A DNA stretch of 64,000 nucleotides from Marivivens sp. LCG002 (lineage in GTDB: Bacteria; Pseudomonadota; Alphaproteobacteria; Rhodobacterales; Rhodobacteraceae): assembly GCF_030264275.1 (NCBI RefSeq), contig NZ_CP127165.1, positions 1,104,001 through 1,168,000 of the forward strand, in the 5' to 3' direction. Within the stretch, counting starts at the first letter, position 1. Each line of letters begins with the position of its first letter. Below the pieces are notes generated by a model, which was not told the origin of the DNA, did not search any database, and saw nothing but the letters and a program-made list of their open reading frames with translations. Positions 27,768-37,320 of the stretch are shown one piece after another. The position numbers and the translations under genes were made by a program.

Positions 27768-28669
27768 TTGGTGTCCTTGAGGCTAAGATAAGCGGAAGCG
27801 AGGCCCGCGAGAGTGGTCGGACCCGAAGGGGCGAGGCGGGCCATTGCGCCTTGGGCGCCGAGCGCCGAGAGATAGGCTTCGGCAAGCTTGTTTTCCCCAA
27901 GGATCACAACGTCTTGGCCGAGCCAATAGGGTTTTGCAGCGGCAAGCTCCGCCCCGATCAAAAGTCCCGAGAGCCGTGCGCGCACAGAGGCTTGGTCCAG
28001 TCCGTAGAGCAGTGTTTCCGCCCGCAATGAAAAGAGATCGCCAAGGGCCGTTGCGGGCGACGAGATGGCGCGCGAGACCGCCTCCTCGAAAACTTCGGCG
28101 TTCCAGCCTTCGCCCATCGAATGCCTGATGACCGTGTGTTCGCTGAGCGCGGCAAAAACCTCTCCCGTCATAAAGGTGCGGAAGCTGACGATTTCATTGG
28201 CGCTGATATGCACCCATTTGCAATGTGTTCCGGGAAGGCAGATCACACCGTCGAATTTCGGCTCGCTCGCAAGGAAGCCTTTGATCTGGGTTTCCTCGCC
28301 GCGCATCACGTCTGCGGGTTTGTCTTGGGATACGCCGGGAAGGATATGCACCGAAAGCCGCGGGTCTTTTGTCGCAACCTTGGTCGCGGTGAGCGCCGAA
28401 GGCGGCTCGCAGGGCGTTTTGGCATAGGGCGCTTCTTGCCAGCCCTGACGCGCCCCCGCCATCCCGCATATGACCACGGGCGTTGTGCGGCCTTCGGGCA
28501 GGGCCGCCACGACGAGTTCGAGAAGGGTGGGTTCATACTCGGGCGGGGTGAGTTTCCCCATGCCCTTGGGCGAGGTATGAGAGGCCAGCACTTCGCCCGC
28601 GTCGCTCATCAGCCAGACGCGAAGTTGCGAGGTGCCCCAATCAACGGCAATCCAATCGGGCGCGCTCAT
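27764..28669 (-). CDS. dgoK: 2-dehydro-3-deoxygalactonokinase
   Basis: DgoK phosphorylates 2-dehydro-3-deoxygalactonate at C6. The start MSAPDWIAVDWGTSQLRVWLM has the family's phosphate-binding segment DWGTS. CGMAGARQGW, LPGVS, GEETQIKGFL and LPGTHCKWV are typical of DgoK. It has 301 residues from the ATG at 28669, which overlaps the stop of the upstream dehydrogenase in an ATGA. A longer frame to 28834 would run into that gene and is not credible. It acts just before DgoA. Confidence 0.9.
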   Translation of the reverse strand: MSAPDWIAVDWGTSQLRVWLMSDAGEVLASHTSPKGMGKLTPPEYEPTLLELVVAALPEGRTTPVVICGMAGARQGWQEAPYAKTPCEPPSALTATKVATKDPRLSVHILPGVSQDKPADVMRGEETQIKGFLASEPKFDGVICLPGTHCKWVHISANEIVSFRTFMTGEVFAALSEHTVIRHSMGEGWNAEVFEEAVSRAISSPATALGDLFSLRAETLLYGLDQASVRARLSGLLIGAELAAAKPYWLGQDVVILGENKLAEAYLSALGAQGAMARLAPSGPTTLAGLASAYLSLKDTK

Positions 28670-29436
28670 CCTGTCACCACCACGCCGCCGTCGATCACAA
28701 GGGACTGACCTGTCATCATCTTGCTGGTTTTGGAGGCGAGGAAGAGAACGCCGTCCACGATGTCTTGGGGTTCGAGATGATCTTTGAGGCACTGACGCGC
28801 TAGATGCGCAGCGAGTCCCGCTGGCGTGGCCCATTTATCAAGCTGCTTTTGCGTCAGCACCCATCCCGGAGCGAGAGCATTGACGCGGATACGGTCGGGA
28901 CCGAATTCACGCGCCATGCCGCGGGTCATGCCGTTGATGCCCGAATTGGCGGTCACATAGACGGGATATTCGGCGTTGCCCATCATATAGCTGATCGAGC
29001 TGAAGTTGATGATCGAGCCGAAGCCCAATTCTTTCATCTGGGGCACGGCGGCCTGAATCGCAAAGAAATAGGCCTTGAGGTTCACCGCAATGAGATCGTC
29101 CCACTGGTCCGACGTGACCGAGGCGGTGGTGTGACGCAGATCGTTGGCGGCGTTGTTCACAAGAACCGAAATCGGGCCGTGTGCTTCTTTGGCCTTTTCG
29201 ATCGCAGCCTGAAGCGCGGCGGTATCGGTGATGTCGCCTTGGATAAAGAGCGGGCGGGACCCTGTTTCCTGCTCCATCTGCGCGACAAAGGCCGAAGCAT
29301 CCGAGCGGCCGATAAAGGCAACCTTGGCGCCTTGGCGAAGAAAGCCTTCGGTCAAAGCCGCTCCGATACCCGAGCCTCCGCCCGTGATAAAGACCGAAGC
29401 CCCTTCAAGATCGTGAAACGTAGCGGTGGAAGCCAT
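28666..29436 (-). CDS. SDR-family oxidoreductase, probable sugar (galactose) dehydrogenase, with YxxxN in place of YxxxK
   Basis: The 256-residue short-chain dehydrogenase has the cofactor loop TGGGSGIG, NNAA, the catalytic Ser in FSSISYM, and Tyr160. The residue four places on, where nearly all SDRs have lysine, is Asn164 (YVTANSG). RVNALAPGWVLTQKQ and DGGVVVTG close the fold. As first gene of an operon with dgoK and dgoA, it probably oxidises D-galactose, or a related sugar, to the lactone. The lost lysine could mean altered chemistry or a subfamily trait. Lactonase and galactonate dehydratase genes are not adjacent. Confidence 0.8.
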   Translation of the reverse strand: MASTATFHDLEGASVFITGGGSGIGAALTEGFLRQGAKVAFIGRSDASAFVAQMEQETGSRPLFIQGDITDTAALQAAIEKAKEAHGPISVLVNNAANDLRHTTASVTSDQWDDLIAVNLKAYFFAIQAAVPQMKELGFGSIINFSSISYMMGNAEYPVYVTANSGINGMTRGMAREFGPDRIRVNALAPGWVLTQKQLDKWATPAGLAAHLARQCLKDHLEPQDIVDGVLFLASKTSKMMTGQSLVIDGGVVVTG

Positions 29437-29454
29437 CCGAGATCCTTTGCTCTT

Positions 29455-29491
29455 GTTTCAAATAATGAAACACGTTATCGAATAATGGAAT
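29455..29491. promoter_or_regulatory. IclR-type operator between the galactonate operon and its regulator
   Basis: GTTTCA-AATAA-TGAAAC (29455-29471) is a perfect inverted repeat. A second, related half (TCGAATAATGGAAT, 29478-29491) repeats TCAAATAATGAAAC (29458-29471) exactly 20 bp further on, about two helical turns. Both lie in the 91-bp gap between the divergent operon and the IclR gene, so the IclR protein is the likely ligand. Confidence 0.65.
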
Positions 29492-29527
29492 TTGGCCTCA
29501 GGGCCGCGTCAGAGTCAAGGTGAATCC

Positions 29528-30292
29528 ATGTCGGAAGGCACAGTCGGCAAAGCAATGTCGGTTCTCGACCTTGTCGCCTCCAAAGGGCGGCCCGTCCGCT
29601 TGGTCGAGGTGCAAGACGAGGCGGATTATCCCAAGGCAACGCTCTATCGGCTTTTGCAGTCTTTGGTGAAAGAGGGGCTTTTGACCTTTTCGCCCGAACG
29701 CCAGACCTATGCGCTCGGCCTTCGGCTGGTGCGGCTTGCGCATTCGGCTTGGTCACAAAGCTCTCTCGGCCCCGTTGCGCGTCCCGTGATCGAGGCGCTG
29801 GCCGCCAAGGTTGGGGAAACGGTGCATCTGGCGCAGCTTGATCAGGGGCAGGTGCTCTATGTGGACAAGCGCAACGCGCTTCGGCCCATCGAGATGTTTT
29901 CCCAAGCGGGCAAAGTCGGCCCCGCCTATTGCACGGGCGTCGGCAAGGCGATGCTGGCTTTCCTCGGCGAAGCCGAGCTTGACGCGGCGCTCAAGCGTCA
30001 GGCCTTTTACCAACACACGCGCTCGACCCTCATGGGGACCGAGGCGCTGAGGGCAGAATTGGCCGCGATCCGCAAGGCGGGCGTGGCCTATGACCGAGAG
30101 GAGCACGAGGCGGGTATCATCTGTATCGCGGTGCCGATCCTGACGGGGGCAGGGCGGGTGATCGGCGGTCTCTCCGTGACTTCGTCGGTGCAGCGTCACA
30201 GTCTGGAGGCGCTCGAGGTGTTCCGAGCGCCTTTGATCGACGCGGCGGCGATGATCGCGCGGGATGCCGAGGCGTGGCTCTTTCCTGCCTGA
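29528..30292 (+). CDS. IclR-family transcriptional regulator
   Basis: The 254-residue protein has an N-terminal winged helix (about 1-75; DYPKATLYRLLQSLVKEGLL is the recognition segment). The IclR effector domain follows, with GPVARPVIEALAAKVGETVHLAQLDQGQVLYVD and YCTGVGKAMLAFL. It is divergent from the SDR-dgoK-dgoA operon and very probably controls it, sensing a galactose catabolite. I chose MSEGTVGK (29528) over a start 12 codons earlier, because the earlier one overlaps the operator. Confidence 0.9.
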   Translation: MSEGTVGKAMSVLDLVASKGRPVRLVEVQDEADYPKATLYRLLQSLVKEGLLTFSPERQTYALGLRLVRLAHSAWSQSSLGPVARPVIEALAAKVGETVHLAQLDQGQVLYVDKRNALRPIEMFSQAGKVGPAYCTGVGKAMLAFLGEAELDAALKRQAFYQHTRSTLMGTEALRAELAAIRKAGVAYDREEHEAGIICIAVPILTGAGRVIGGLSVTSSVQRHSLEALEVFRAPLIDAAAMIARDAEAWLFPA

Positions 30293-30304
30293 GCGGGCAC
30301 AAAT

Positions 30305-30328
30305 GAAAAAAGCAGGCCGAAGCCTGCT
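30305..30328 (-). terminator. Rho-independent terminator of icd
   Basis: On the minus strand AGCAGGC, a TTCG tetraloop, GCCTGCT and then TTTTTTC follow the icd stop by about 27 bp. This is a classic strong terminator. Confidence 0.93.
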
Positions 30329-30354
30329 CTCTCCTGTTTCTAAGTCGACTGCGC

Positions 30355-32556
<2,202 letters not shown>

Positions 32557-32661
32557 GGTGCCCAGTTCTCCGTCCAGTGGGGCCGCGTTGCAAATGGCTT
32601 AGCGGCGGGGTGCGGTTTAGCGAGTGGCGAATTCGATAATGTCGCTCGCGATTGGCCACGG

Positions 32662-32688
32662 CTTATAAAAGGTGGGGCCTTCTGTCAA
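32662..32688 (-). promoter_or_regulatory. Candidate icd promoter
   Basis: On the minus strand TTGACA (32688-32683) and TATAAG (32667-32662) are separated by 15 bp, a little short. They lie about 105 bp before the icd start. Confidence 0.4.
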
Positions 32689-32696
32689 TGTGTGCC

Positions 32697-32708
32697 ATTG
32701 TATACAAT
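32697..32708. promoter_or_regulatory. Palindrome ATTGTATACAAT upstream of icd
   Basis: A perfect 12-bp palindrome lies 8 bp upstream of the candidate -35 of icd. The core TTGTATACAA resembles operators of GntR/FCD-type regulators. No GntR gene is in the window. Position suggests activation or control from just upstream of the promoter. Confidence 0.5.
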
Positions 32709-32710
32709 TG

Positions 32711-32738
32711 ACGCGGGGCGCACTTTTTTGCCCCGCGT
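32711..32738 (-). terminator. Hairpin after the FMN glutamate-synthase-like gene
   Basis: ACGCGGGGC (32711-32719) and GCCCCGCGT (32730-32738) form a 9-bp GC stem with a T-rich loop. It lies 20 bp past the stop of the minus-strand gene ending at 32759. No U-tract follows on that strand, so termination is likely but not classical. Confidence 0.5.
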
Positions 32739-32758
32739 TCGCGTTTTCGGGCGCTATG

Positions 32759-34366
32759 TCAGATGCCGTCGTCTTTGGGTCTGAAACTATCGGCCGAGGC
32801 GCGTTTCCAACGGCTGAGATAGCCGAAGCGTTCGTCGTCTTCGCGCAAAAGAAAGCCGTTCGGCATGTAGGGATAGATTTCGTTCAACGTCACCATGTCG
32901 CGGTCGTTCTCGCGCTCGATGAAGTGGTAGGGGCTGAATTGACCCGGATGGGTGAGCCCCGCCGAACCCGTCATATCGCCAAGTGCCTTGAGCGTATTTC
33001 GGTGGAAGTTCGCGACCCGCTCTGCTTTGTCCTCGGGGACAAGCGCTCGCTGGCGGATCGGGTCTTGGGTCGCGACCCCTGTCGGGCAGTGGTTCGTGTG
33101 GCAGGCCTGGGCCTGGATACAGCCCACCGCGAACATGAAGCCACGGGCTGAGTTCACCCAATCGGCCCCGAGAGCGAGGGTGCGCGCGATGTCGAACGAG
33201 CTGATGAGCTTGCCCGACGCGCCAAGCTTGATCCTGTCGCGGAGGCCTGCACCGCGCAGGGTGTTGTGGGCAAAGACAAGCCCTTCGACCAAGGGCATGC
33301 CCATGTGGTTGGCAAATTCGAGAGGCGCAGCGCCTGTGCCGCCCTCTTTGCCGTCGATGACGATAAAGTCGGGTGTGATGCCTGTTTCCAGCATCGCCTT
33401 GACGATACACATGAATTCGCGGCGGTGGCCGATGCAGAGCTTGAAGCCCACGGGTTTGCCGCCCGACAACTCGCGCAGTTGCTTGATGAAGTTGCAAAGC
33501 CCGATGGGCGAGTCAAAAGCGGAATGGCTCGAAGGCGACAGACAGTCCTTGCCCATCGGAATATGGCGGGCTTCGGCGATTTCGGGCGTGATCTTGGCGG
33601 CGGGCAGCATCCCGCCCTTGCCGGGTTTCGCGCCTTGGCTGAGTTTGATCTCGACCATTTTGACCTGATCGGGGGCGACGGTTTCGGCAAAGACTGAGGG
33701 GCTGAAATTCCCGTCGTCGTCCCGGCATCCGAAATATCCTGTCCCCACTTCAAAGATCAGATCGCCGCCCTGTTTGTGATAGCGGCTGATCCCGCCTTCG
33801 CCCGTGTCATGTGCAAAACCACCGATTTTGGCCCCACGGTTGAGCGCGGTGATCGCATTGGCCGACAAAGCGCCAAAGCTCATCGCCGAAATATTGTAGA
33901 GCGAGATGTCATAAGGCTTTTTGCAATCGGGTCCACCCACGGTCGTGCGGAAGTCCGTGTTCTTGATCTCGATCGGCTGGATCGAATGGGTGAGCCATTG
34001 ATAGCCCGATCCATAGACCGCCTTTTTGGTGCCGAAGGGCCGCTTGTCCTCGACGTTCTTGGCGCGCTGATAGACCAGCGCGCGGGCATCGCGGGAAAAG
34101 GGAACCTCTTCGTCGTCGGCTTCGAGCAGATATTGTCTGATCTCGGGGCGGATCATTTCGAAGAAATAGCGCACGTGTCCGAGGATCGGATAATTGCGAA
34201 GCACCGCGTGGCGGGTTTGGGTCATGTCCCAAATCCCGAGCAGGATGATCCCCGCCAGAAGAACCTGTATCACCACTAGGGCGGCGCTTTGCTCGAAGGC
34301 AAAGGTGACGGCAAAGAGAAACGTGACCAGAACGAGGCTGGTATAGCGCGAAACGAGAAAAGACAT
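32759..34366 (-). CDS. FMN-binding glutamate-synthase-family protein, membrane-anchored
   Basis: The 535-residue protein has one or two N-terminal membrane helices (about residues 5-50), then the glutamate synthase central/FMN domain. Landmarks are YNISAMSFGALSANAI, GGISRYHKQGGDLIFEVGTGYFGCR, VEIKLSQGAKPGKGGMLP, IDGKEGGTGAAP and a cysteine cluster near CHTNHCPTGVATQDP, which in GltB holds a 3Fe-4S centre. It lacks the glutaminase domain and so is a stand-alone homologue of uncertain substrate. I use the ATG at 34366 with GGAGGA upstream; the longer frame has no such site. It is monocistronic. Confidence 0.88.
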   Translation of the reverse strand: MSFLVSRYTSLVLVTFLFAVTFAFEQSAALVVIQVLLAGIILLGIWDMTQTRHAVLRNYPILGHVRYFFEMIRPEIRQYLLEADDEEVPFSRDARALVYQRAKNVEDKRPFGTKKAVYGSGYQWLTHSIQPIEIKNTDFRTTVGGPDCKKPYDISLYNISAMSFGALSANAITALNRGAKIGGFAHDTGEGGISRYHKQGGDLIFEVGTGYFGCRDDDGNFSPSVFAETVAPDQVKMVEIKLSQGAKPGKGGMLPAAKITPEIAEARHIPMGKDCLSPSSHSAFDSPIGLCNFIKQLRELSGGKPVGFKLCIGHRREFMCIVKAMLETGITPDFIVIDGKEGGTGAAPLEFANHMGMPLVEGLVFAHNTLRGAGLRDRIKLGASGKLISSFDIARTLALGADWVNSARGFMFAVGCIQAQACHTNHCPTGVATQDPIRQRALVPEDKAERVANFHRNTLKALGDMTGSAGLTHPGQFSPYHFIERENDRDMVTLNEIYPYMPNGFLLREDDERFGYLSRWKRASADSFRPKDDGI

Positions 34367-34550
34367 GCGTCCTCCGTTTGATGGCGTTGCTCGGACCTTA
34401 GCCCCAAAGTCACCGTCTGAAAACCGCCAAGTCGGGCGGATGCATGGATGCGTTTTACGTGCATGGTCCAACGTGGGGCGTTGACTCCTATTGTCTGAAC
34501 GGTTTGTCATCGCGGCACTTTAGCAAAGGCGATATCAAAGAGGTTCGGCG

Positions 34551-35528
34551 ATGAAACAGCGACAGCTCGGCACAGGCGGCCCGATGGTCGGGGCAATCGG
34601 TCTCGGCTGCATGAGTTTTGCAGGGGTTTTCGGTGAAACCGACGAAGCCACATCGCACGCCTGTCTTGATGCCGCTGTCGAGGCGGGGATCAATTTCCTC
34701 GATACCGCCAATGTCTATGGCATGGGGCGGTCCGAAACAGTGATCGGCACTTGGCTCAAGAAGAGCAAAGCCAAAATGGTGCTGGCCACCAAAGTGGGCA
34801 TCCAGCGCAATCCCGAGCGCCCGACCAACAACGAGCCCGCGCATATTCGCTCGGAACTTGAAGGGTCGCTAAAGCGCCTGGGGGTGGAGTATGTGGATCT
34901 CTATTACCTGCATCGCCGTGATCCCCTGACCCCGATCGAAGAGGCGGTCGGGGCGCTTGCCGATCTTGTGAAAGAGGGCAAGATCGGCGGTTACGGCCTC
35001 TCCGAGGTCGCGCCCTATACGCTCCGCCGTGCCCATGAGGTGCATCCCTGCATGGCGGTTCAGAGCGAGTATTCGCTTTGGACACGTGCACCCGAACTCG
35101 GAATGATCCAGGCCTGTGAAGAGCTGGGCGTTGCCTTTGTCCCGTTCTCGCCGCTCGCGCGCGGCGTGTTCGGTCGCGCCTATCCCGAGAGTTTCGAACC
35201 ACAGGATTTCCGCACCAATATCCCGCGCTTCCAAGGGGATAACTATATCCGCAACAAGGCGATCGTCGACAAATTCCGCGCCTATGCTGCCGACAAGGGC
35301 TATACTACGGCCGAGCTTGCCTTGGCGTGGCTTTTGGCCAAGGGCGACAACCAGATACCGATCCCTGCCACGCGGACGGCAGATCATCTCGGGGATTGGG
35401 TCGCGGCTGATTGCATTACGCTCACTGCCGACGAGATTGCCGAGATCGAAAACATTCTCCCCGTCGGCTTTGCGTTCGGCGACCGTTACAGCGACGACAT
35501 GGCCAAAACGGTGGAGCGTTACAGCTGA
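34551..35528 (+). CDS. Aldo/keto reductase
   Basis: The 325-residue (alpha/beta)8 NADPH-dependent oxidoreductase shows the AKR catalytic tetrad. Asp and Tyr are in FLDTANVYGMGRSE, Lys in LATKVGI and His in YYLHRRDP. GYGLSEV, ALAWLLAKGDNQIPIPATR supply the C-terminal cofactor loop. It resembles the YajO/AKR13 type that reduces aldehydes. It is divergent from the FMN glutamate-synthase-like gene, with 184 bp between starts. The physiological substrate is unknown. Confidence 0.9.
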   Translation: MKQRQLGTGGPMVGAIGLGCMSFAGVFGETDEATSHACLDAAVEAGINFLDTANVYGMGRSETVIGTWLKKSKAKMVLATKVGIQRNPERPTNNEPAHIRSELEGSLKRLGVEYVDLYYLHRRDPLTPIEEAVGALADLVKEGKIGGYGLSEVAPYTLRRAHEVHPCMAVQSEYSLWTRAPELGMIQACEELGVAFVPFSPLARGVFGRAYPESFEPQDFRTNIPRFQGDNYIRNKAIVDKFRAYAADKGYTTAELALAWLLAKGDNQIPIPATRTADHLGDWVAADCITLTADEIAEIENILPVGFAFGDRYSDDMAKTVERYS

Positions 35529-36227
35529 TCTAGCGAAGGCACGGGGCCTTTGATTTCCTGCGGATATGACCTCGGGGTATTTTGGCTTGCGGGCCGGAAC
35601 TTGGACAATGCCCTGCGCACGGCGCTGGTCGGTGGCATGGGGGATTCGAACGGGTCGAGATCAGCGCAGGTCCCATCATCGAGAGCCGCGCTTATATCCG
35701 CTATCTCCACCACAACATCATTCGATGTGACCTATTGCGATGCCAAGTAAAAGCGCGGTTTCAGGCCGAGAAAGCACGGCTCGACACAAACCTGCACCGT
35801 TTCTGTTTGAGCGCCGAGCGCAAAGCCGTTCGGTGTTGTCCGATTTGCTTCCCTAAGGCTCAGCGGCACGTAGGCGAGTCAATTCAAGGTTGCTGTCTTT
35901 CGGCAATTCCGACGTATTTTATATCCCAAAGTATATCTACATATCCTTAATCGAAACGTCAGCGGTGCGAACCAAGCTTTTCGCATTCGGGGTGCGGGTG
36001 TATCCTTTGGGGTATTAAAATGGCCCAAAGGGTATTCTGATCGTGTCAGAATGATACTGGCCCAATCATATTAGAGACAGTTCTTTGCGACTTCGGCTCG
36101 TAAGGGCCTGACGACGTGTGAAGTAAGTATCGCTGGTTTTGTGACTGGTTAAGAGTTTTCGGGTTCGGGTCGGAGCCGCCGACATCCCCAGCCGCAATGC
36201 CTTGATGCATTTGAGAAGGTAAATTGT
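35529..36227. other. 699-bp intergenic region before the signalling cluster
   Basis: No credible gene is present; frames here are short and of odd composition. The right half is AT-rich and holds TTATATCCCAAAGTATATC (35919-35937) and a perfect inverted repeat CCTTTGGG / CCCAAAGG (36004-36031), described separately. A GGGGATTCGAAC stretch near 35640 looks like a tRNA T-arm but has no matching arms. The length leaves room for a small RNA or a long leader for the response-regulator gene. Confidence 0.5.
36001..36038. promoter_or_regulatory. Inverted repeat CCTTTGGG-N12-CCCAAAGG upstream of the response regulator
   Basis: Perfect 8-bp arms at 36004-36011 and 36024-36031 flank an AT-rich 12-bp spacer (GTATTAAAATGG). 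Each arm is followed or preceded by TAT. A related TATCCCAAAGTATATC lies at 35922-35937, and a diverged copy lies upstream of the hybrid kinase (12915-12935). The sites could bind a regulator; alternatively the repeat forms a transcript hairpin. Confidence 0.4.
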
Positions 36228-36656
36228 ATGGATCAAATTCACATGCTGCTGGTCGAGGACAATCCCGGGGATGTCCTTTTGACGAAAGAGGCACTCAGGG
36301 ATTCAAAAATTCGGAACAATATGACTGTGGTCGGCACAGGCGAAATGGCTCTCGATTTCCTCTATCGGCGCGGTGACTACGAAGAGGCCTCGCCGGTCGA
36401 TTTGATCTTGCTTGATCTCAACCTTCCGGGGGTGGACGGTTACGAGGTTCTCGAGATCATCAAGCAGGACGAAACACTCAGGCGCGTTCCCGTTGTGGTT
36501 TTGACCAGTTCGGCAGCCGAGGCAGATCGGCTCAAGAGTTATAATCTCCATGCGAATTGTTTTGTAACCAAGCCTCTGGGGGCAGAGGCCTTTTTTTCGA
36601 TTGTCCGCCAGATCGAGCAGTTCTGGCTTAATATTGTCGGCCTTCCCCCGAGGTAA
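36228..36656 (+). CDS. Single-domain response regulator (Rcp1-like CheY family)
   Basis: This 142-residue receiver has the acidic pair in LLVEDNPGD, phospho-acceptor Asp63 in LLLDLNLPGVDG, Thr93 in VVLTSS and Lys115 in FVTKPLG. The N-terminal VEDNPGDVLLTKEAL and the missing output domain are typical of the Rcp1 group that partners phytochrome-like kinases. It is one base away from the next gene and lies upstream of a membrane kinase with the matching SHDLKEPFR-type DHp. It probably acts as a phosphate shuttle to the following protein. Confidence 0.92.
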   Translation: MDQIHMLLVEDNPGDVLLTKEALRDSKIRNNMTVVGTGEMALDFLYRRGDYEEASPVDLILLDLNLPGVDGYEVLEIIKQDETLRRVPVVVLTSSAAEADRLKSYNLHANCFVTKPLGAEAFFSIVRQIEQFWLNIVGLPPR

Positions 36657-36657
36657 C

Positions 36658-37302
36658 ATGCAACCGATTGAAGCAGACGTTTTGGGTCTCTTGGTGCGGG
36701 CGCTCAGTCACGATATTGCGGCACCTTTTCGCACAATCAGCGGGGCCGCCGCGATCCTTTCGGGTGGGCGTGACGAGAACGAGATTCTCCCTCTGATCAT
36801 CGACGCGTCCGACGAAGGCGCGGCGCAGCTTGGTGTTCTGGTTGGTGCGCTTCAATTTATGATCGAGCCAAAGGACGTGGTGGCAGTTCCCGTTTCGCGG
36901 CAGCTCCAATCGTTTGCCCTGGGAGGCGCGGTTCTCGTCGAGACCTGTCTGTCCGACGATCTCGCACCTCAACTCCCTCGTGGCGTTTTCGACCGAATTT
37001 GTCGGCTCTTGGCCGATGCGGTTCGGGTTTGGGGCGTGGGCGGCGTCGGTCGGATCTCAGCCGTCGCAAGCGAGAAAGGCAGCGCCATCGTTCTTGGCGC
37101 CGATTTCCTGACCCAATCCATCAGGCCGCGCGCGCTCGAGCGCTTTTTTGTCCCTGTGAAACAGAACTACTTTGACTGCTCGGAAGGGCATGTGCCCTTG
37201 GCATTCCTGATCAAGGTTGCTGCGGTCAAATGCGGGGGGGATGCCGCAATCCATCTTTCCGAGGAGGGGCGAGCGCGTCTGACCCTCACGATCCCGATTT
37301 AG
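36658..37302 (+). CDS. Histidine-kinase-like protein without ATP-binding motifs, possible phosphotransferase
   Basis: The 214-residue protein starts one base after the response-regulator stop. It keeps an H-box (LVRALSHDIAAPFRTISGAA) with His18. The following part has the size of a HATPase domain but lacks the N-box asparagines (ICRLLADAVRVWG at that place) and the DxGxG loop (VLGADFLTQS). A dimerisation helix pair plus degenerate ATPase is the layout of ChpT-type histidine phosphotransferases, so it may pass phosphate between the response regulator and another receiver. This is inference; an inactive kinase or scaffold is also possible. Confidence 0.6.
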   Translation: MQPIEADVLGLLVRALSHDIAAPFRTISGAAAILSGGRDENEILPLIIDASDEGAAQLGVLVGALQFMIEPKDVVAVPVSRQLQSFALGGAVLVETCLSDDLAPQLPRGVFDRICRLLADAVRVWGVGGVGRISAVASEKGSAIVLGADFLTQSIRPRALERFFVPVKQNYFDCSEGHVPLAFLIKVAAVKCGGDAAIHLSEEGRARLTLTIPI

Positions 37303-37320
37303 CACGAGCGGGGATCGAGC

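Noticed and set aside
35630-35670. tRNA-like GGGGATTCGAACGGG stretch
   Set aside because: The flanks do not form a T-stem, acceptor stem or anticodon arm, so it is not a tRNA and cannot be called a remnant.
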